Below are positions 51,303-52,202 of a DNA stretch of 52,202 nucleotides, piece after piece. The DNA lies in NCBI GenBank assembly GCA_902774925.1, contig CACYKE010000024.1:1-52202 (forward strand), read 5' to 3'. Origin of the DNA: an uncultured Prevotellaceae bacterium (GTDB lineage: Bacteria; Bacteroidota; Bacteroidia; Bacteroidales; Bacteroidaceae). The notes beneath the pieces were generated by a model. The model saw only the letters and a program-made list of their open reading frames with translations, was not told the origin of the DNA and did not search any database. Within the stretch, counting starts at the first letter, position 1. Every line of letters starts with the position of its first letter. The translations under genes were made by a program, and so were the position numbers.

Positions 51303-51331
51303 CAAATTTACACAATAATTCCGAAATACAA
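51303..51331 (-). promoter_or_regulatory. promoter of msrC (TTG, TAAATTTG)
   Basis: Minus-strand TTG (51329-51331), 18-nt spacer, TAAATTTG (51303-51310). It ends 4 nt before the ATG at 51298. Confidence 0.55.
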
Positions 51332-51383
51332 CACGGAAAACCTGAAAAAATAGTCATCCGGAGAGAAAAAAATACAGCAAAAG

Positions 51384-51411
51384 CCGGCCGCTCTCAAAGC
51401 AGGGCGGCCGG
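51384..51411 (-). terminator. terminator after yebC
   Basis: CCGGCCGC (51384-51391) pairs with GCGGCCGG (51404-51411); on the minus strand it is followed by CTTTTGCTGTATTTTTTT. Confidence 0.7.
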
Positions 51412-51427
51412 ACTCAAAAAAAAGTTT

Positions 51428-51481
51428 GCTTTTAGATTTTAGCAGTTAGCTTTTAGCCAATTGCCAACAGCCAATAGCTAA
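51428..51481. repeat. TTAGC/CCAAT word repeat downstream of yebC
   Basis: Two linked sets of words: TTTTAG/TTAGC copies, then CCAATTG/CCAACAG/CCAATAG copies, running up to the yebC stop codon. Confidence 0.7.
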
Positions 51482-52202
51482 TTATTCCTCGATTCCCTCG
51501 GGTTTCATATTCGTGTAAACGGTCTGAACGTCGTCGAAGTCCTCGAGCTTCTCAATCATCTTGTCGATGGTCTCGCGCTCCTCGGGAGTAACGTCCTTCA
51601 GGTCGTTAGGAATGCGGGTAAACTCAGCACCAGTAACCTCAAAACCGTTCTCCTCCAGGTGCTTCTGGATGGCACCAAACGATGAGGGGTCTCCGTAGAT
51701 CGTGATTGAGTTCTCCTCCTCGTCCTCGTCGTACTCATCCTCCACGCCGTAGTCAATCAGGTCGAGAATCATCTCGTCCATATCCAAACTGTCAGTCTTC
51801 TTGAAAGTGAACACGCACTTGTGGTCAAACAGGAACGACAGCGAACCCTGAGTACCCAAGTTGCCGTTGAACTTATTGAACACCGAACGGACATCACCCA
51901 CAGTACGCGTCGTGTTGTCAGTCAAGGTGTCGACGAAGATAGCAACTCCGTGAGGGCCATATCCCTCGTAAGTCACTTCCTTGTAGTCGCTCTGGTCTTT
52001 ACCCATTGCGTTCTTGATAGCACGCTCGATATTGTCCTTCGGCATGTTCTCGCGCTTGGCATTGGCGATGATAGCACGCAATGCAGGGTTCATGTCGGGC
52101 TCCGGACCGCCAGCCTTTACGGCAATGGCAATCTGCTTACCAATCTTGGTGAATGTCTTGGCCATGTGGCCCCATCTCTTCAATTTCGCAGCTTTGCGAT
52201 AT
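51482..52202 (-). CDS. yebC: YebC/PmpR family protein, 5' end off the window
   Basis: YebC-family protein; members act as transcription regulators or in relief of ribosome stalling at proline stretches. The frame is open to the right edge and reads YRKAAKLKRWGHMAKTFTKI, as in Bacteroidetes YebC (which start about 7 residues earlier), so the TTG at 52183 is not the start. Core features: NPALRAIIANAKRENMPKDN, YEGYGPHGVAIFVDTLTDN, FNKFNGNLGTQGSLSFLF. At least 240 aa, acidic C-terminal half. Followed by a word repeat and a terminator. Confidence 0.95.
   Translation of the reverse strand, partial: YRKAAKLKRWGHMAKTFTKIGKQIAIAVKAGGPEPDMNPALRAIIANAKRENMPKDNIERAIKNAMGKDQSDYKEVTYEGYGPHGVAIFVDTLTDNTTRTVGDVRSVFNKFNGNLGTQGSLSFLFDHKCVFTFKKTDSLDMDEMILDLIDYGVEDEYDEDEEENSITIYGDPSSFGAIQKHLEENGFEVTGAEFTRIPNDLKDVTPEERETIDKMIEKLEDFDDVQTVYTNMKPEGIEE

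Overview
This looks like a chromosomal window from a Bacteroidales bacterium, most likely a Prevotella-type organism. The signs are a fused nuoCD, a nuo operon that carries no nuoEFG between nuoCD and nuoH, class III fructose-1,6-bisphosphatase, a type IX secretion (type B) C-terminal domain, a family of DUF3857/lipoprotein/TPR proteins, and repeated Bacteroidetes -7 promoter boxes (TAnnTTTG). No rRNA, tRNA, CRISPR array or intact insertion sequence was seen.

Layout. 1-5822 (minus): respiratory complex I genes nuoA-B-CD-H-I-J-K-L, with nuoL running off the left edge. 5958-10601 (minus): a small HTH regulator, a sugar-phosphate nucleotidyltransferase, the anaerobic ribonucleotide reductase pair nrdD/nrdG, and a mini ABC ATPase with a small membrane protein. 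10691-13151 (plus): agmatine deiminase family protein and a Dcu C4-dicarboxylate transporter. 13213-15057 (minus): glmS. 15211-18821 (plus): purU-hisH-hisA-hisF-hisIE. 18847-22165: ftsE-like gene, lysC, lysA. 22184-28223: two unusual glycosyltransferase-like genes, fbp, a HPPK-like gene, a lipoprotein, and a DUF3857 protein. 28237-31180 (minus): two exported proteins.

31454-39262 (minus), with its leader reaching about 39820, is an A+T-richer accessory island. It encodes a C5 cytosine methyltransferase, a second PPC-motif methyltransferase-like protein, an unrecognised 207-aa protein, an McrB-like AAA+ protein, an McrC/DUF2357-like nuclease, a nucleoside deoxyribosyltransferase-like protein and a Vsr mismatch endonuclease. 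The set resembles LlaJI/McrBC-type restriction. Two things stand out. The main methyltransferase has lost motif IX and is frameshifted. A leader of about 550 nt with two related inverted-repeat units precedes it. Beyond the island come a repeat-rich, gene-free stretch (39930-40477), rhaM and an AAA/DUF4143 ATPase (minus), a T9SS cargo protein with uvrA (plus), then a GHL10 hydrolase, smpB, and an operon of free-methionine sulfoxide reductase, SpoIIE-type phosphatase (also frameshifted) and a DUF4375 protein, and finally yebC cut by the right edge.

Across the window two small repeat families recur. One is degenerate tandem 'word' repeats that often begin at stop codons and fill intergenic gaps, and that also appear inside hisH, vsr, aguA and at the folK-like start. 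The other is a hairpin element built around GATGCAAGCATC, present in the vsr coding sequence and in the 5' leader of the T9SS cargo gene, with compensatory stem changes. All product names rest on recognised motifs; no database search was run.
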